Positions 21,890-34,556 of a stretch of 64,000 nucleotides of DNA are shown piece by piece. The stretch is from NCBI RefSeq assembly GCF_002994745.2, contig NC_037094.1, positions 15,441,501 through 15,505,500 on the forward strand, in the 5' to 3' direction. The notes beneath the pieces are model-generated. The model worked only from the letters and a program-made list of their open reading frames with translations, had not been told where the DNA came from and did not search any database. Source of the DNA: Rosa chinensis. Taxonomy: Eukaryota; Streptophyta; Magnoliopsida; Rosales; Rosaceae. Every line of letters starts with the position of its first letter. The first letter of the stretch is position 1. Made by a program: the position numbers and the translations under genes.

Positions 21890-22290
21890 TGAGTACTAGG
21901 ATTAAGAGCTTCATATTGCAGATTGTGTATGTACAGTGATCCATGCAACATCTCATCTTCAATTTATCTGCCATTCAAATTCAGAATTATGCATGTATAT
22001 CAGTTAATCAGCACGGAGAGAGAGAGAGAGAGGTGATCGATGTCCTATTGTTATACTCGAGACACTGGGCTGATGAGCAGCCAAGTTTGCAATAGTACTG
22101 GTGATCATGCTCTACAGGTATTTGAGGCAGTCTAGGCCTGGGCATTGTCGTATGCATCTATAGAAACATTCTTCGTTGAACCGACATTTATAAGCGCATT
22201 ACTGGATACATTTCTCATCTACTGCATTTCCAGTATTGATGAATAGAATCACCATCATGAGCACCACAGAGAGACTCTTCAACACTCCAT
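21890..22290 (-). pseudogene. Thionin-like gene copy 3, multiply broken
   Basis: Homologous to the other two copies through signal-peptide region, cysteine clusters, YYC-x2-GC block, GA-repeat intron and exon 2 (acceptor TGGCAG at 21968). Breaks seen: an extra base right after the start codon region gives a stop at codon 4, a second in-frame stop follows the first conserved cysteine, an inserted stretch with a stop precedes the YYC block, and the splice donor is GG instead of GT. It is a clear pseudogene, more decayed than copy 2. Confidence 0.8.
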
Positions 22291-22849
22291 GTTCGAAATT
22301 TCGATCTTAATATTCGTAATTAAAATTTGAGCTTATCTTTATCTGGGATACCTTGATGAAACTATTGACAAACCAACCACTAAGTTAGGTGAAGGCTTCA
22401 CCCCTCTTGTATTCAGCAGTTTCATTAATTAAGCCTTGAGGGCAGCCGCGCCAGCCCTTTGTTCAAAAAAAAAAAAGACATGTGGATAGATATTATAATA
22501 ACTCAAAAATCTCACTATCTATTTCCTAATTAATGCAAAGCGAATTTCAACCAATTAATATTTTTATTTATTTTTTGTTTCTTTTTGTTCCGTTTTAAAG
22601 ATAGAGTTTGTCACGAATGAAAAAATCTAAACTACTAAAGGTTTGCTACTCATTCTTTCCTTGAGATTTTCCTTGGCATAACAAGCAACTTTCTAAATAG
22701 TTAAATTCAGGGCTAAATACTGATTACTACCATGTGGTTTAGGTCCAAAATCAATTCGGCCGAGCCGATGTGCTTGTTACCGCCACAAATATTAATTAAT
22801 TCAAATTTGAGTGGAGAAGATGAAAATAAATTATTATTTAAAAAAAAAA
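22291..22849. other. Upstream region of thionin-like copy 3
   Basis: No gene. AT-rich, with a degraded version of the shared upstream block (TTTGTCACGAATGAAAAAAT near 22608). Confidence 0.5.
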
Positions 22850-23815
22850 AGGATATTGACTGGATTAGATTCAATAGCCATAAAGGGCTAGAGTCTACCA
22901 TGTACTTGAATAGGATACGGACAAATCCTGAACTCTATCAAGCAAATGCAAACTCATTACAAGTCTGTTTTGAGCTCACTATAAAGCGAGCTTATAAAAC
23001 AAAGAACTACTACGTGTCTCCTAGGGCAAAATCATAAATTAGCCTCCCATTAGCCAGGCACACAATTGTGGTACCAACAGAAAGCCACTTCCCAGCAAAC
23101 AAATAGGAGCAACTCCTCATCCATAAGCCGCTTGATAAGCAATCTTATTCCAGATAATCACCAACTCACGTAAAAGTCATTATCTGAAACGATCGGTCCT
23201 GAACCATAAGTCGACCTAAAAGCCCAAGAAGGTCCATATCTCAGGCCAGGCTCACCCTCATCACTAAGTGACAAAAGAGGGTGGCAAAACACCCTCCTTA
23301 CTGGCCCATGTTATAGGGCCCAACAACCTAAATTTGAGCCCATGCCCATAGGCCCAAACCCAAACCTGAGCAAGAATAGCAGAGGTCTTAGATAGTTTAT
23401 GCCAATCCATCGTTGCCGCCACCAAGCTCTCAGACGGCCGGCCCCTCCATCACTGCATCACCTGCAACTGGGTCCGCTGCCTTCCTTCCGAACTGGCAAC
23501 AACCCCACCGGAAATTAGGAAACCCGATCCCAATAAACCGAAGTCGATCAGGTGCCTCGGACTCCTCGAACCTCGACCAAGACTTGCTGGGAAGATCGAA
23601 CGAAACAGCTCTGCTCCTTGCGCTCTAATCCTTGACCCAACCCTTAAACGTCAAGCCAACCAGTTTCGACCAAAATCAGCCAACCACCTATCAAGAGATC
23701 GATCAAGTAAACCACCAGACCCATCCTATGAAGCCCGTCAAGCATATCACCGACTCTGCATGATGGCCGCTGAACCCACCGCTTAGGCTCGAAACTAGGG
23801 TTTCGTTGTGATGAA
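22850..23815 (-). mobile_element. LINE-derived non-autonomous repeat
   Basis: The left part (22870-23060) matches the 3' UTR of the LINE at 32770-34496 (shared GGCTAGAGTCTACCAT, and GCCAGGCACACAATTGTGGT against GTCAGGCACGCAATTGTGGT). The right end (GAAACTAGGGTTTCG, minus strand CGAAACCCTAGTTTC) resembles LINE 5' UTRs. ORF1 and ORF2 are absent, so only the two untranslated ends remain. Ends are approximate; no TSD found. Confidence 0.6.
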
Positions 23816-26800
23816 AATTAATGTTATTTAATGAAAAATTAAATAGTTTTTGTATTTAATTAATTAGTTATGTATTTAGTTTTACATACATATTAGCATT
23901 TTAGAAAATTAGTATACTTATTTGTCATTTTGTACTTGGATAATATAGTCTTTCAATAATTCAAATGTTTGGAGGATAAACTAAGAAAATGATAGGGTGG
24001 CAATAGCCGCACCAGGGAGGAAACCCTGTTACTTAGTCCAAGGTACCCTGTATCCGGATGTGATTGAACAATGCTTTAGAAGACCTCCGTCTGGTATATA
24101 AGTTTGTCCATGGAGTTAAATCCATGTGAGACCATGGCTACTTTGGTTTTCTTGGAATTATATTCACATTTTCTGAAACCTATTTCTTTCCAGGTTGACG
24201 AGATATTTATACAATCAATCAAAGATGCTGGGTTAATATGATGTAATTTGGCAAGCATTTGCAGTGTTTCTGCCTGTAAGATCAGTTGGAGTTTAAGGTG
24301 ATCAAAGAACATGCACATTCTCATGTTGTTAGTCTCAGAGCTGTAACAAGTCAAGATGGGATGACCGGATGACAGCCGAATGGCATGCTTTAATATATGC
24401 TAGAAAATGTTATCTTTTATGTTTTATCACCTTTATATTGTCACACTTGTTTGTTGGGCATATGCTAATTAATTAATTTCATTTCACTTAATACAGTAGT
24501 CAAATGTGAACAGACACAACAGTATATGAAATTTCCAGGTACTACTTTACACATGAGTTCTATGATGATGTGTCACGAAAGATTTGCGAGAGTGTCTGGT
24601 GTAAAGTGTAGACAGAGTAACTTAGGACATCACATCAAAGCCTCCTTCAACTATGGAGTGGGAATAATGCCATTTTTACCCAAATGCTAGAGCTCTGCAT
24701 TGGTAGTGAAGTCATATGGTCTAGACAAAGGAACTATGTTTCCGATGGCAATTCCATAAACATGTCTATGGAAACATAATTTCATAAACATGTCTATGGA
24801 AACATCATGATCGGAAACTATAGATTACATTTCTTTCTGGTGATGCATTTGGACGTCAACGTGTGAAGGACCTATGTGTTGCTTTCAGTTCGTCTCTACC
24901 TCATTGCATTTACAGTGTGAGGGTCTTTCGGAATGATGAAATCTCGCAGAAGAAAACTATTACATGCCACAAATATCTGAGGTTTCGGAAATCTGACTGA
25001 ATCGGAGCTTGTGCAACATTTCTTGTCTCTACTTCATTGCATTTACGGTGTGGGGGTCTTTCGTAATGATGAAATCTCACAGAACAAAACTACATACAAT
25101 GCACAAATATCTGAGGTTTCGGAAATCTGACTGAGCTTGTGCAAAAAACAATCTTTTACCTGTTGAATACTAGTATATCCAGCATAAAAAGTGATCATAG
25201 GATCCTGAAACTAAGGAAATGGTGTTTACCCATTATTCTTGAGGGCCACCAGTATATACTTGTTACAACTTACAAAGAACACTAATTTCTTGGCTAAAAG
25301 AGAAAAGAACCCCGACAGAAGACTATGTTTTTGGCCTTTGAGACCACAAAGAAAGTATTATACTAGGATTTTTGTTTTTTGGTTAGTACCATCACACTAG
25401 AATTAACTTATCAATCAGGGGTGGACAGCTGACGCTCTCTTATCATTTAGGCATAAAGGGTCATATCTAGCATGTTTTCACGAAAGTTTTCTTGGATCCG
25501 TCATTGACTGCTTTGTTACTCATGAGTTGGTTTTCTAGAAATGAGTTCTGATTATGAGATTAGAAGAATAGAAGGCAACTCCGCTTAGTAAATTCTTTAT
25601 TTTGTATTCAAATTAAAACACTGGCGGACTGACCACCGCTTCGTAAATTCTTTACTCATGAGTAGGGCTTCCTTATTCATGAGTTAGTTTTCTGGACATT
25701 AGTTATGATTATGAGATTAGAAGGTAAATCTGGTCACTAAATTCTATATCTTCTGTTTAAGACAATTTTCTTTGAGGGAAAGAATAAATGGGAATCTGGT
25801 GAACTTCTCAGGCTACTGCAGCAGCTGCCACTTTTATCAACAATAGAGCCTCGCTTTCACCGAAAAGTGTTTATACCTTTATTTTTATGTTTTTTTTTTG
25901 GCAAACAAAAGTGTTTCTACCTTTATTTTACAAGCCATGTGATTAAAGCCCTTTTGTACAGAATGAGAGAAATATACCTATTCTATGAGTTTCGCGACCT
26001 GCTCGACTTTATATAGCTCTAACTTTTTGTATTCTGTTGGTTACTTGTCAGCCTTTTTCTATTTATCTCAATACCAAATTTTACCTCTTTGCTTCTTTTT
26101 GACCATCCAAATGATACCAATGTCACTTTTTTGGGACTAAAAGAGAAATATCTGTTCTGCATATCCTCAATCTGATTGCTTGGATCCAATGCCAGTGTGA
26201 TTGTGTGATCAGAAACCAAGTAGCAGAAGATGCAGGTATTTATAAATCCCACCTATTATTTTGGACCTCAATTTATGTAGTTGCAGAATCCCATCATGAA
26301 TGGCAACAGACATTATTGGAGCATGGCCTCCACCTCCAAGAAGCGTGTGGTTAATAAATGACGCCAGATATTATTTTTTTACATTTTTCTCTTCCCCAAC
26401 TGCATGTATAATTTCCAACCAGCTATTTTCCCAGATCCCATATGCAAAACCAAATTGGAATTCATCTTTCGGTCATTCTGAAAGTTCTGTAGCGCTATTA
26501 TGAAAGTTCCTTAGTGCTCCTCCGGAGTATTATAGAACAATCTGTGGTCATTCACTAGAGGTGACAAACACTGCTTGCTTCATTGAAAGGATGAAACCTT
26601 GTTTCTGTCAAAAAATTATTGGTTCTGTTATAATTCTCCTTGAATTGACAGATTTATGGTTGTTAAATCACATCTTACTGAATATAATAATACTCTATCG
26701 TATGCTCAAGGTCAAAAGTCAGATTTGTTAGGTACAGAATCATATTTTATAAACTTGGAACAAAATTATGACATTTGGCAGGAAGCTTGGTTCCTCTTAC

Positions 26801-26935
26801 TAGACTAGTGACTACTTGCAGCAAAAAATAAACCTCCAAGACTCATGTTTCTTACAGTGACAATCTAAACATCCTTTGCACAATTGTACATGAGAAAATC
26901 AAATAACCCTCTATGGCATCACTAGAACACCAGCT
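23816..26935. other. Intergenic, unassigned
   Basis: No protein recognised in any frame. Contains a diverged tandem duplication of about 120 bp (24892-25015 and 25025-25145, shared AAATATCTGAGGTTTCGGAA), a 27-bp duplication at 24756-24809 (CATAAACATGTCTATGGAAA), and a diverged pair at 25520 and 25676 (CATGAGTTGGTTTTCT type). The rightmost part will include the 3' UTR of the bHLH gene. Confidence 0.5.
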
Positions 26936-29900
26936 TCAACAGTTCCTAGCGATTCTCTGAAGTGCTTGCTCTATCGTCCCAGCTGATGCAATACTAGACC
27001 CCTTAAACTGCAGATTAAGAAGAAACTGATGGTCAATAACTAGTAATAGCATATACTGAACAATACAAATTTTCTTAAAGCACTAAAGAAAATATGCTGA
27101 GGATGTAACTATGAGTTCCTACCCTTGATTGAATAGTCAGAAAAAGAATCCCATCTGTGGTGGATGATTCAACTGAGTGAGTATCTAAGTGGAGACTGCT
27201 TGTGACATCCATGATTTCTAGCAACACTCCCTCCCTCCAAGGAAACCTCATCTCAATTAGAGCACCCTTGTTGTTCATGCTCACCTTTACATTATCACTC
27301 GAACTGTTCTTAGACGCAACATAGTTGATTTCTGGTTCTGTTTCATCAATGTCACAGGCCTTCCTCTTGTAAACTAATGGTTTCTTCCCATTACTCCTTT
27401 TGTCGTTGCAACAGCTGTCAGATGTTTTCTCACTATTATCTTGGGGTTTCCTCTTTATTGTTGCCTCTAAATCTGTTGACTCCTGGGACGTTTCCAACTC
27501 TTCAACTCTTTTCTCAAGATCTTTCAAATACTCTATTGCTTCATCAAGTATGGCTACTTTGTCATCCTGTGCAAAGAGAGTGAAAACAAAACAATTAATT
27601 TTGCAGTTAATAATGTCTGTAAGCAAATATCAGATTATGCAGTTTTACCGACCTTTTGAATTGAAGGCACCAGAGATTTCAAAATGGAAAACCTTTCATT
27701 TAGTTTTTCCCTTCGCTTCCTCTCAGATAATACATGGTTCATAAGACTTTCACCAGCTTCTGGTCTCCAAACTCCATTTCGATCACCATTATCTTCTGGG
27801 GACTCAAGAACACAAATTACATGCATCTTCGGAACTTCAAACAAAATCTTCTTCAACAAGTATTGCGGGCTTCCAACTCGTTGTTTTCGGCATTTTACAG
27901 ATCCTCCTTTCTTCCAACTCACAAAGCTGGATTCCTGACGACCATTTTGAAAGTGTGGCCCCAAAATCAATTGGTGTGAGCTCTTTAGAAGGGAAGAAAG
28001 AACACTCTGGTAATGCAAGTCATTGCTTTCAGGTGCCAAAGAGACTTGTTTTGTGGAATTGCACTCTTTATGATCTTGCAGAAAATGATCAGAGACAACC
28101 TTTTCACCCTTAGGACCGGAGACAATCTTTTCAGGATATACCAATGTTTGAGATATGCAATCACTCGAATCCATGGAATGATGTACGTAGTTACTTAACT
28201 CATCATCCATATACTGCCAGCTCTGTACTTGGGAAGCTGCCCCATTCATCCCTTCAACCATGAATGAATCTTCAGCTGGTTGATTTGGCCCGAACCCATT
28301 TGAACTGTAAGTCACATCTATTTCTTCACATCTTACAATTGGAATGAATTTGGTGTCGATAACATCCTGATCAAGCGCAGAGCTGGTAAGATCATTGTCA
28401 TTTCTGTAGCTTCCTGCACTAGGATTGGTTGTGTTCAAACATAGGGGGTATGGAACCTCCAAAAATGATGTTTTAACGTGTTGAATGAGACCGGGGTCCT
28501 CCAGAACCTTCAAAAACAACTTGCAAAGTAAATAGTGGAATTGAATGGGTACGAATATGACCTTCTAATTGAATATATCGAAGTCATATTCTAAAACAAA
28601 GAGTACCTACCAGCTCAGTCACACCCAGCTCTATCACACCTCCCATAAAAGGAAAGCATACCACAGTCTGGAAAGCAAAACATCAGAAAGCATGGTTAGC
28701 TTTAAGAGATAAGACTTTGTACACTGAATCACCGATCACTCTCATATTTGCAAAATAGAACTTGGATTAATTCAATAAAGTGAAAGGAGAACTTATATAA
28801 GTAAACATCAGTAGTTTCAAGCTTCCCCCATACAAAACATTTTGGATGTATACTACGTTTATATTAGTGCGGATGAGTTGGTAGTAATACCTGAATGGAT
28901 GCGCTCTGAGGTCAACATTGTTTACAAATCCAGGCAAGGAATGAAGAACAGAGAGAACAGAACCAGAATTCAGTCAAAGCAAGGATACTTGTACAAACCA
29001 GAATTCATTCAATGATAGTTATATGAACCAAGAAGCAGTGAAGCTACCTTTGCTAGTAGAGAGCGACTAAACACTTTACTATCTGCATAATGAGCATTGC
29101 ATAGCCAGATTGGTTGGCCATTCGCTAACGTTCGTCCTGGCAACCTGAAGAAGTTTGGGGAAAGAAATAATTAATGATGTTATAAGAAGACTGAAATGTA
29201 TATTATGGTTGATCAACTGATATAAGAATTGTGAGGAAAGAAATTACCCTTGGCCAATGTTGAAGACGAAAGACATGCAAACCAAGTAATACCACTCTGT
29301 ATCAGCAAGATCTTCAGGAGATAATGCTGCTGAAGGCCTTCTAGCTTGTGGGCTTGCTTCACCAGCTGAGAGGGACTCGTAAAGTTCTCTCAAGTGTTCA
29401 CTCCTCTGCAAACCCATTTGATCAGCATCAAGTTCTATGGCTTGAACTGTTTTTCTTGTCTTAATATCTCCATTGTAGTACCCATCACCCCACTCCAAGA
29501 CCCTGTAAAGTAACATACATGCAAACAAGGACAATGCCATGAGATACTAGAAGAACTATATAATCAAACAGTGAAAACAAAAAAATACTACTCTTTTTCC
29601 TCATCTGGTAGAATGTCAAAGAAAGTAAACACTAAACGCCTCTACTTTTGTGAAGGGATTAGTCCAATTACAAGACCAACATGAGTTTCAATTTCCGAAT
29701 TTCCAAACACGCTGCTGCTAATGCAAATGCAGGAGCACAGAAGGGTTTTTGGAACTGTGAGTGAGAAAAGGTTGGGGACCAAAACTACACTTGAAAACCA
29801 AACCAACACGTGCCTGAATCCGGATGACCACCCCCATTATAGAAATTCTGGGAATCTCAAGCGGTTCAAGTTGCAGAAAATTAAGAAAAATAAAGCACCA

Positions 29901-30160
29901 CCACACAGACAGCAATACAATTTGCAAGAACGTCTGACAAAAATTTTGTCCTTTTCTTTTCTTGAGACCAAGATAAACAGTTCATGAAAATTCGACTAAC
30001 CGAAACAGAGCAAAAGACGAAAAAAAAATGAATACCCTGGCTGTCTTGGTGAAATGGACCAGAAGATTGCGTAGCTCCACTGGATACTTCTCACAGCAAT
30101 TGCAAGCTGTTTTCTCAGATTCTCTGGCACTCTCTCCTGGTTCTGGAGCCTAGTACCCAT
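26936..30160 (-). CDS. EGL3: GL3/EGL3-type bHLH transcription factor (subgroup IIIf)
   Basis: Eight exons join in frame to 639 codons plus stop: 30036-30160, 29248-29502, 29048-29144, 28891-28905, 28611-28667, 27653-28507, 27123-27566, 26936-27007; all introns GT..AG. Residues 1-200 form the MYB-interacting region ([40 protein letters not shown]), followed by an acidic region. The basic helix starts at about 440 ([20 protein letters not shown]-contact H441, E445, R449), helix 2 is [18 protein letters not shown] (469-486), and an ACT-like dimerisation domain lies at the C-terminus. Family members act in the nucleus with R2R3-MYB and WD40 proteins to activate anthocyanin, proanthocyanidin and epidermal-cell genes. 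GDIKTRKT, not GAIKTRKT, points to GL3/EGL3 rather than TT8. Exon 4 has only 15 nt. Confidence 0.93.
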
Positions 30161-32755
30161 TTTGAAGCACCAAACTTTGACTTTGCAAAATTGAAACAGG
30201 AGGCTTTACACTGAATCAGAACAGATGCAGATGGACTCTTGCTTGATTCTTCATTTCTGGGCACCACAACCAAATCTTTGGTTTCTATTCTTAAACAAAA
30301 GAATTCCACTAAAGAGCCTAGAAAGTAGTAGCTTTCCAGCTCAAATTCATATATAATACTTGGTATCTTTAGCAAAAACCCATATGGTTTGACTCAGAAC
30401 TGGGACCAAGGACCAGAGTGGTCTTGTTAGTGAAACAGAGACACAGCTTCAAGATGAGCAACTTCTGTGAGAAATTTGGAGAAGAAAGAGAAGCAGCTGA
30501 TGCCTATATTTATCAAAATCCAAACCCCAAAAGCTGGTATCTAAAGACTGCTGGAATCAATAACACTGGACCAGTAGAAAAGGAATACACTAAAATAACA
30601 AGAAAAACCTACAAGAAACAATATCTTAGTTTCAATCTAATAAATGAGCCACTTGAATTTTTGCTCAAGAAAGCTATTCTGTTACGAAACCCAAGAAGGA
30701 TAAGTGCTAGCTCTTTAATGGTGGCAAGACTTGGGGTGAACACCAGAAATTTTGGAGCTCTTAACACATTCATACATAATATACAAGTTAACGAAAACCA
30801 ATGAAAGATCTGGGTTTTCTGATGCCCCCAAAAAATTGAAACACTTGGGCCCAACAAGAACCAAAAACCAAGATTCCCCAAATTGGGTTCTGTTTCTCTT
30901 CGCTCAAATAACTCAAGGAAACTAGCTCAATAACTCAAGGAAACTAGCTTGTGAAAGGGACTTGAAACACAAAACAGGCACGATTCCAATGCACACATTC
31001 CAGGAAACTTTCCCAGCTTCAGTGCATTGACGTTTTCTTGGATTTTTTTATCAATCCAAGCAAAGCAAGCAGTGTGTGTACTGATAAATCACAGAATGGC
31101 ATGAGAAAGATTCCTGTCGAATTTTTATATCAAACGTTTTCTCCAAGCTGCATGGAAATGCAGAGAGAAGTGTAGAGGAGGAGAAAACAGACGTGGTACA
31201 GTGACAAGGGTCACATGAAACAAAGCTCAAGCAAGCACTGGCTGCTCTCAGTCGTCTGTATGTGCTTTCAATGGTGGCACTGTGCAAGAAATATTAATAA
31301 ACAAGAAAACAAGGCTAATTATTGTTCTGCCTTTACTGTTTGTATTTCTTTCTCTTTTCTCTCTTTTTCTTTCTTTTTTTTGGTTGGAAATTTCTTTCTG
31401 TTTACTTATTCTTCTCTTTCTTTCTTTAGTAAGGCCAGACAATTAAATTTTTTGCCAAGTCCACACCAGCTTCCAATGGGGAGTGGGAACAGCTGAACAG
31501 CAAATTAGGACATGGCATTTTGGATTTTAATTTCCTTTTAGAAATGCAATCTTTGAGTTGCTCAAAAAAAGTAACCTGGCGTACAAGCAAACCAATTTTA
31601 AAATCATAAATAAAGACGCGAGTTCCAATATTATTCTTGATACATCTATAAAATCAAAAAATACGGACAAAGGAGCTGGTGTGTACTAGTTAAAGATTTT
31701 TCAACACTCAAATTAATTGACTGATGATCATATGTGTGTATGTAACTAGAGAATGAATGATTTACAGTATTAAGCTACATGCTAAAAATAAAAATATCCT
31801 GACATTTTAAGTTTAAGAATGATCTAGAGAATATTTCCTTCTATATAGTAGCAACTTTTGTCAAACCAATCAAATATTCAAATATACCTCGTCGGCACAA
31901 CACAAATTAATTAAACTGATTGGTAAGTACTGCAAAGGTAAGCTTTGTTGAATATTGACATCTGTAGGAACCAATATTAGACGTTTAGCAAATCAGAATA
32001 TCACTCAACTATTAAGGCAAGGAATGATGAAAGATTCGGCCAGTATTACATACTTGATGACTAAAAAAGTTAGAAAAGAAGGATGTTAATCAACATTTAT
32101 TCCTGTTCCTATGACAATTAACCATATTTCCTTATTGCACGTGCGCTCATTGGTGGTGTGCCGGAAGCAGATGTTGGAGTGTTGCGAGGAATTAATCCAA
32201 AACTTGTTTCCAAATTTGCCCTTTGGATTTAAAGCATGTGATGGAACATATTGTTGAGCTGGCTAACTTCATCGGCTGGGCGCATCTCAGAACTCCAAAA
32301 TTAATCTAGCTACCAATTTTCTATAAGAAAGCCTTCAAAAGAAAATAAAATGACCAATTCAGGATGCTTTTAAGCCTTTTACCCAAAAAGTTGGCCAGAG
32401 ATTTTTTTTTTTTTTTTTTTTTTTTTTGCGTAAGAGGTTATTTTACAGCAGAAAAAATTTACTAAGAGACACTTCATTGGAAGAAAGAAAGGGTCACTCT
32501 AGTGTTGACCTTGGTTGCAGAGAAGAGGGGTTGCACAACTGTGATTATTTATAAGATTTTTGCTTTTACGAAACGATAATTAGTATGATATAAATAAGGA
32601 AAGTTTTTACATTGTGTGCGCCGTTGTCATATAGATTGAATATGTCAACTCATTTGGTTCATGATACATCATTTTTTTTATTTTTTATGTTGATAATGAT
32701 ATATCTGCATCTTTCAAAGAACCACAATTTATTTGCAACTTCCAATATTTTAACT
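30161..32755. other. 5' region of the bHLH gene and intergenic
   Basis: No other gene recognised. The first several hundred bases are expected to hold the 5' UTR and promoter of the bHLH gene; I cannot place the transcription start. A 23-bp tandem duplication (AATAACTCAAGGAAACTAGC) is at 30906-30948, pyrimidine-rich tracts occur at 31345-31430, and a long T-run lies at 32402-32427. Confidence 0.5.
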
Positions 32756-32769
32756 TTTAAGTTGAATAC

Positions 32770-34496
32770 CTTTTTTTTTTGAAATAGAAGTTGAATTCAT
32801 TAGATCAACAGCCAATAGGCTAGAGTCTACCATAACTTACAAAAGCAAAACTCGGCAAAATCCGAACTAAACTATCTAAGCTAGAGTAGATCATTAAAAT
32901 TTCTGGGACGCTCGCTTTTAAGCAAGCCTATCTAAGAATGTATAAACCTCGCCCTCTACGGAAAGGAAATCATTCAACTAGCCCTTCCTTGTCAGGCACG
33001 CAATTGTGGTACAAGCAAGAAACTAGAAACGTCATAGAAGGCTCATAGAAGTCCATATACTCTCACATAGGCTTGACCCCAAATAACATAAATTAAAAAA
33101 GAGCCAACTCCATCCCTTTCGGGTTGGAGTGTTTCCCCACAGATTGTTTCTTCGTTGGGGACTTATTCTTCGCCTTACCCTTACCCTGTTTTGAGGTCTG
33201 CTTCTTGCCATCAGACGACGCCTTATTTCTACTACCAGAATGTCGTCCTCTCTTCCGCTTCATACTCCCAGAATGAGGCCCCTCCTGTATAGGGTCCAAT
33301 CCCAGATTTTCAGAATCAAGAGTGAGATTTCTCTTACCTATCGCCAAGCTCAATTTCAGTTTCTTAGGAGAGATAGTCAGGCTTTCTTCTCTGGCTCGAC
33401 GCTTGCCAGTGAGGGGTTCTGGAGTGTCCGTTGTCCCCTGGAGTTCGCGTACCACAACATGTCGCTTCTGCTTTGGAAACAAAACATTCAAACATGGTTC
33501 CCCACTCGGACCAGGATCTGGAGTCCGAAATATCAATGGTGGACACGGGGTGGTAACCCTAGCTCTTACACCAGTATTGAGCCCACTACCACTAGCATGC
33601 CCCGATGTTGACCCCGCCCAAACTCCCGGCGAGCCCCCACCACTCCTCTCCTACACCGTGTTCTGGGATCCCAAAACAATTCTCTCGGCTTCATCATCGT
33701 CTTCATCCAATGTCGGCCCGGAGCATGGCAAACCCACGTGCGTGACTAATCCACATACAGAGCATCTTCCGAAAAGCTTGTCATAACGGAATTGGCAGCG
33801 AAACTCGACCGCATCTTCCACCAAGTACCACCGCTTGAAAGGCAATGGTTTATGCAAAGGTATCTCAACCCTAATCCGGAGTTTCCCAGTCTTCTTAGCA
33901 GTCTTATCAATCTCCTGAAAATCCCCCAGCGTGTAGCCGATCATAGTCATGACACGTTCAGATCGAAACGCTGGTGGTATTCCCAGAAGAGTTATCCAAT
34001 ATGATGCCATAGCTAGGGACACTTTCTCCACCGGCATGATACCATCATACAAAGCTAGAGCCACCGACGCGTGGTTATATCCCCATGGGGCACCCCGCCA
34101 TATTCGAACTCGATCAGACGGATCCGACAGCGTGAATAGCACTCTCTGTCCTTCTGCTTCCTCCACCTGCAGTGAACCATTAACCCTCCAGGCGTTGCGA
34201 AACATCCCCATGAAGGACTGGACCTTGAAATCCCGAGCGGTGAGGAGCTTGCCCACCAAGAATACGTTTGCCTGTCGCAAACCCTTTCCCTGCTTAAGTC
34301 GCAAATCAATCTGCCTCTTGCCTTCAGCGATAGCAAGAGAGGAGGCTAGTCTAGCAGCCATTGCATCAACAGAAGACATCTCGTTGACAATGAGAAGCAC
34401 TGAAACCGAAACCCTAACTCTAAGTTTTTAGAGAGAGAGTTGACAGCTCAAACTAGGGTTTTTTTTTTTTTTTGCCTTGGTTGTTTGATAATGCAA
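32770..34496 (-). mobile_element. ORF1-only L1-type LINE with 14-bp TSD
   Basis: A perfect 14-bp duplication TTTAAGTTGAATAC flanks it (32756-32769 and 34497-34510). Minus-strand order: 5' UTR, ORF1 (34379 to 33093), then directly a 3' UTR (GGCTAGAGTCTACC) and a short poly-A tail (T10 at 32771-32780). ORF2, with endonuclease and reverse transcriptase, is entirely missing. Because both natural ends lie within one TSD, the deleted form itself was retrotransposed using another element's machinery, unless ORF2 was lost after insertion. Confidence 0.88.
33093..34379 (-). pseudogene. LINE ORF1 protein (DUF4283 / zinc knuckle), one in-frame stop
   Basis: A single frame of 429 codons from ATG (MSSVDAMAARLASSLA) to the stop at 33093, broken once by TAG at 33651-33653. 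The N-terminal half has the DUF4283 RNA-binding fold of plant L1 ORF1 (APWGYNHASVALALYDG, YWITLLGIPPAF, IGYTLGDFQEID). A zinc knuckle follows (CSVCGLVTHVGLPC), then a basic lysine-rich tail (KKQTSKQGKGKAKNKSPTKK). In the family this protein coats LINE RNA. The frame is otherwise intact, so the insertion is not very old or the ORF was under selection until recently. Confidence 0.88.
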
Positions 34497-34556
34497 TTTA
34501 AGTTGAATACTATTAATGTGTATAATTCTTTCATATTATTAGCAACTCACATAATA

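Noticed and set aside
27684..28198. Plus-strand frames across the bHLH gene
   Set aside because: Antisense shadows of exon 6.
33240..34431. Plus-strand frames opposite LINE ORF1
   Set aside because: Shadows; the minus strand carries DUF4283 and zinc-knuckle motifs.
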